Below are positions 6,313-7,416 of a DNA stretch of 7,416 bases, one piece after another. The position numbers were made by a program, and so were the translations under genes. This stretch comes from Algoriphagus sp. Its GTDB lineage: Bacteria; Bacteroidota; Bacteroidia; Cytophagales; Cyclobacteriaceae. The notes beneath the pieces were generated by a model. That model did not search any database. It was not told the DNA's origin and saw nothing but the letters and a program-made list of their open reading frames with translations. Within the stretch, counting starts at the first letter, position 1, and the number at the start of each line of letters is the position of its first letter. Where the stretch lies: assembly GCA_023255285.1 (NCBI GenBank), contig JALRIY010000109.1, positions 1 to 7,416 of the forward strand. Direction: 5' to 3'.

Positions 6313-7416
6313 GGGGTTAACGCTTTTTTATAAGTTTCTATAGCTCTATTCCGCGCAAATTTATGGTCTACAATTGGTTTTGGATAGGCTGTAGTCTCTA
6401 ATTCTGGAATCCATTTTTTAATGTAGACTAAATCTTTGTCAAATTTTTCGGTTTGGGAATCGGGGTTGAATACCCGGAAGTAGGGTTGCGCATCGGTACC
6501 GGTCCCTGCTGCCCATTGCCAACCTCCATTGTTGGAGGCCAGTTCGAAGTCCAGTAATTTCTTTGCAAAATAGGACTCGCCCCAACGCCAATCGATGAGC
6601 AAGTGTTTGGTTAAAAAAGAGGCTGCAATCATTCTGACGCGATTGTGCATAAATCCGGTAGCATTCAGTTCCCGCATGCCTGCGTCCACGATGGGATAGC
6701 CGGTAGTGCCTGCACACCAGGCTTCAAATTCGTCTTCCTTGTTTCTCCATGGGATTCGGTCGTACTGCGGCTTGAAAGCCCGGTCGACCACCTGAGGGGC
6801 ATTACCGAGGATCATGGCATAAAATTCTCGCCAGATCAATTCATTTAAATAGGTGGCATTAAGGGAGGCAGCCTTGAGGGCTAGTTTGCGGATGGAAAGG
6901 GTTCCAAATCGAAGGTGTATTCCCAATCTACTGGTCCCTCGCTGTGCAGGGAAATTTCGACGTTCTTCGTAGTGACGGACAATCTCTTCGTCTAATTCAC
7001 TACTGGGAATTTCAATTGAAGAGCGAGTAAACCCCATATCCGAAAGCGAGAGAAGTGGTAGGGGTGAAGTTTGGAATAAGTTGCTCCAGTTGCCTGTAGG
7101 GAGTGGTTGCACCCGGGTGGTTCTGAATTTTTCCAACCAGTTTTTGCTGTAGGGAGTAAAGACTTTGTAAAATTCTCCCGAACCATTGACAATTTCGTTG
7201 GGTTCAAAAATGACCTGGTCCTTGAAGGAGAAGAAGGAACAATGGTTTTCTTTAAGTAGTGCTTCTAGTTGACTATCCCGTGACACGGCGTAGGGCTCGT
7301 AATCACGATTGGTGTAAACAGCCTGCACGGGGTACTCTTGGAGAAGTTCTTGAAAGATTTGCTCTGGATACCCATACCGGACGAGCATGGAACTGCCATG
7401 CTGCTCAAAAAAGGAT
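6309..7416 (-). CDS. phr: Class I deoxyribodipyrimidine photolyase (5' end outside window)
   Basis: Light-driven, FAD-containing enzyme that splits UV-induced cyclobutane pyrimidine dimers in DNA. The window holds 368 C-terminal residues; the frame stays open to the right edge with photolyase-like sequence (GSSMLVRYGYPEQIF), so the ATG at 7388 is internal and about 60-75 N-terminal residues are missing. FAD-domain motifs are intact: NELIWREFYAMIL, TGYPIVDAGMRELNATG, MHNRVRMIAASFLTK, and NNGGWQWAAGTGTDAQPYFR followed by FNPDSQTEKFD. By alignment from memory to E. coli PhrB, the three electron-transfer tryptophans (306, 359, 382) are all kept (RIPWRN, LIDWRWGE, GGWQWA), while Trp338 is Phe (TGFMHNR). 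GTGTDAQPYF favours a CPD photolyase over a cryptochrome, though members of this group vary in antenna cofactor. First visible gene of an operon with the Smr and helical-protein genes. Confidence 0.96.
   Translation of the reverse strand, partial: SFFEQHGSSMLVRYGYPEQIFQELLQEYPVQAVYTNRDYEPYAVSRDSQLEALLKENHCSFFSFKDQVIFEPNEIVNGSGEFYKVFTPYSKNWLEKFRTTRVQPLPTGNWSNLFQTSPLPLLSLSDMGFTRSSIEIPSSELDEEIVRHYEERRNFPAQRGTSRLGIHLRFGTLSIRKLALKAASLNATYLNELIWREFYAMILGNAPQVVDRAFKPQYDRIPWRNKEDEFEAWCAGTTGYPIVDAGMRELNATGFMHNRVRMIAASFLTKHLLIDWRWGESYFAKKLLDFELASNNGGWQWAAGTGTDAQPYFRVFNPDSQTEKFDKDLVYIKKWIPELETTAYPKPIVDHKFARNRAIETYKKALTP

Noticed and set aside
6439..6717. Second minus-strand frame of 92 codons within the photolyase gene
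   Set aside because: It is an out-of-frame reading of highly conserved photolyase sequence; the photolyase frame is uninterrupted, so there is no frameshift.
7386..7388. ATG at 7388 as the photolyase start
   Set aside because: The open frame and family-like residues (GSS before MLVRYG) continue to the window edge, so this methionine is internal and the gene is cut by the window.

Overview
The window looks like an ordinary chromosomal stretch from a member of the Bacteroidota, most likely a Cytophagales/Algoriphagus-type marine or aquatic bacterium. This is inferred from three things: a DUF2027-plus-Smr protein (a family I know from Bacteroidota), a PadR-PspC gene pair of the kind common in that phylum, and start codons without recognisable Shine-Dalgarno sequences in front of them. 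No mobile element, CRISPR array, rRNA or tRNA is visible.

Layout. Bases 1-1336 (minus strand) hold a PadR regulator followed by a PspC-domain membrane protein. The two are joined by a 4-bp ATGA stop/start overlap, and the second gene runs off the left edge. Bases 1337-1727 are an AT-rich non-coding stretch with four inverted repeats. One is a candidate terminator for the genes to the right, and two lie in front of padR and could be operators. Bases 1728-2951 (minus) hold a small VOC/glyoxalase-fold protein preceded by a TVP38/TMEM64 membrane protein. A 57-bp divergent spacer separates these from a plus-strand cystathionine gamma-synthase/lyase gene at 3009-4154. Bases 4155-4524 are non-coding, with a good plus-strand terminator (4321-4353) and a cluster of nested palindromes (4442-4497). 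Bases 4525-7416 (minus) are a tight three-gene operon: class I DNA photolyase (its N-terminus is cut off by the right edge), a DUF2027/Smr-domain protein, and an all-helical protein that I read as a divergent CHAD-like fold.

How the genes may work together. PadR probably represses its own operon and so controls the PspC-type envelope-stress protein. The cystathionine enzyme serves methionine/cysteine sulfur transfer and appears to be a stand-alone transcription unit. The photolyase-Smr-helical operon joins a light-driven DNA repair enzyme to a predicted nucleic-acid-acting Smr domain by translational overlap. This is the most suggestive context in the window, but the functional link is inference. 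I found no clear sign of a wholly new system. The best leads are the helical protein downstream of photolyase/Smr and the palindrome clusters in the two intergenic regions.
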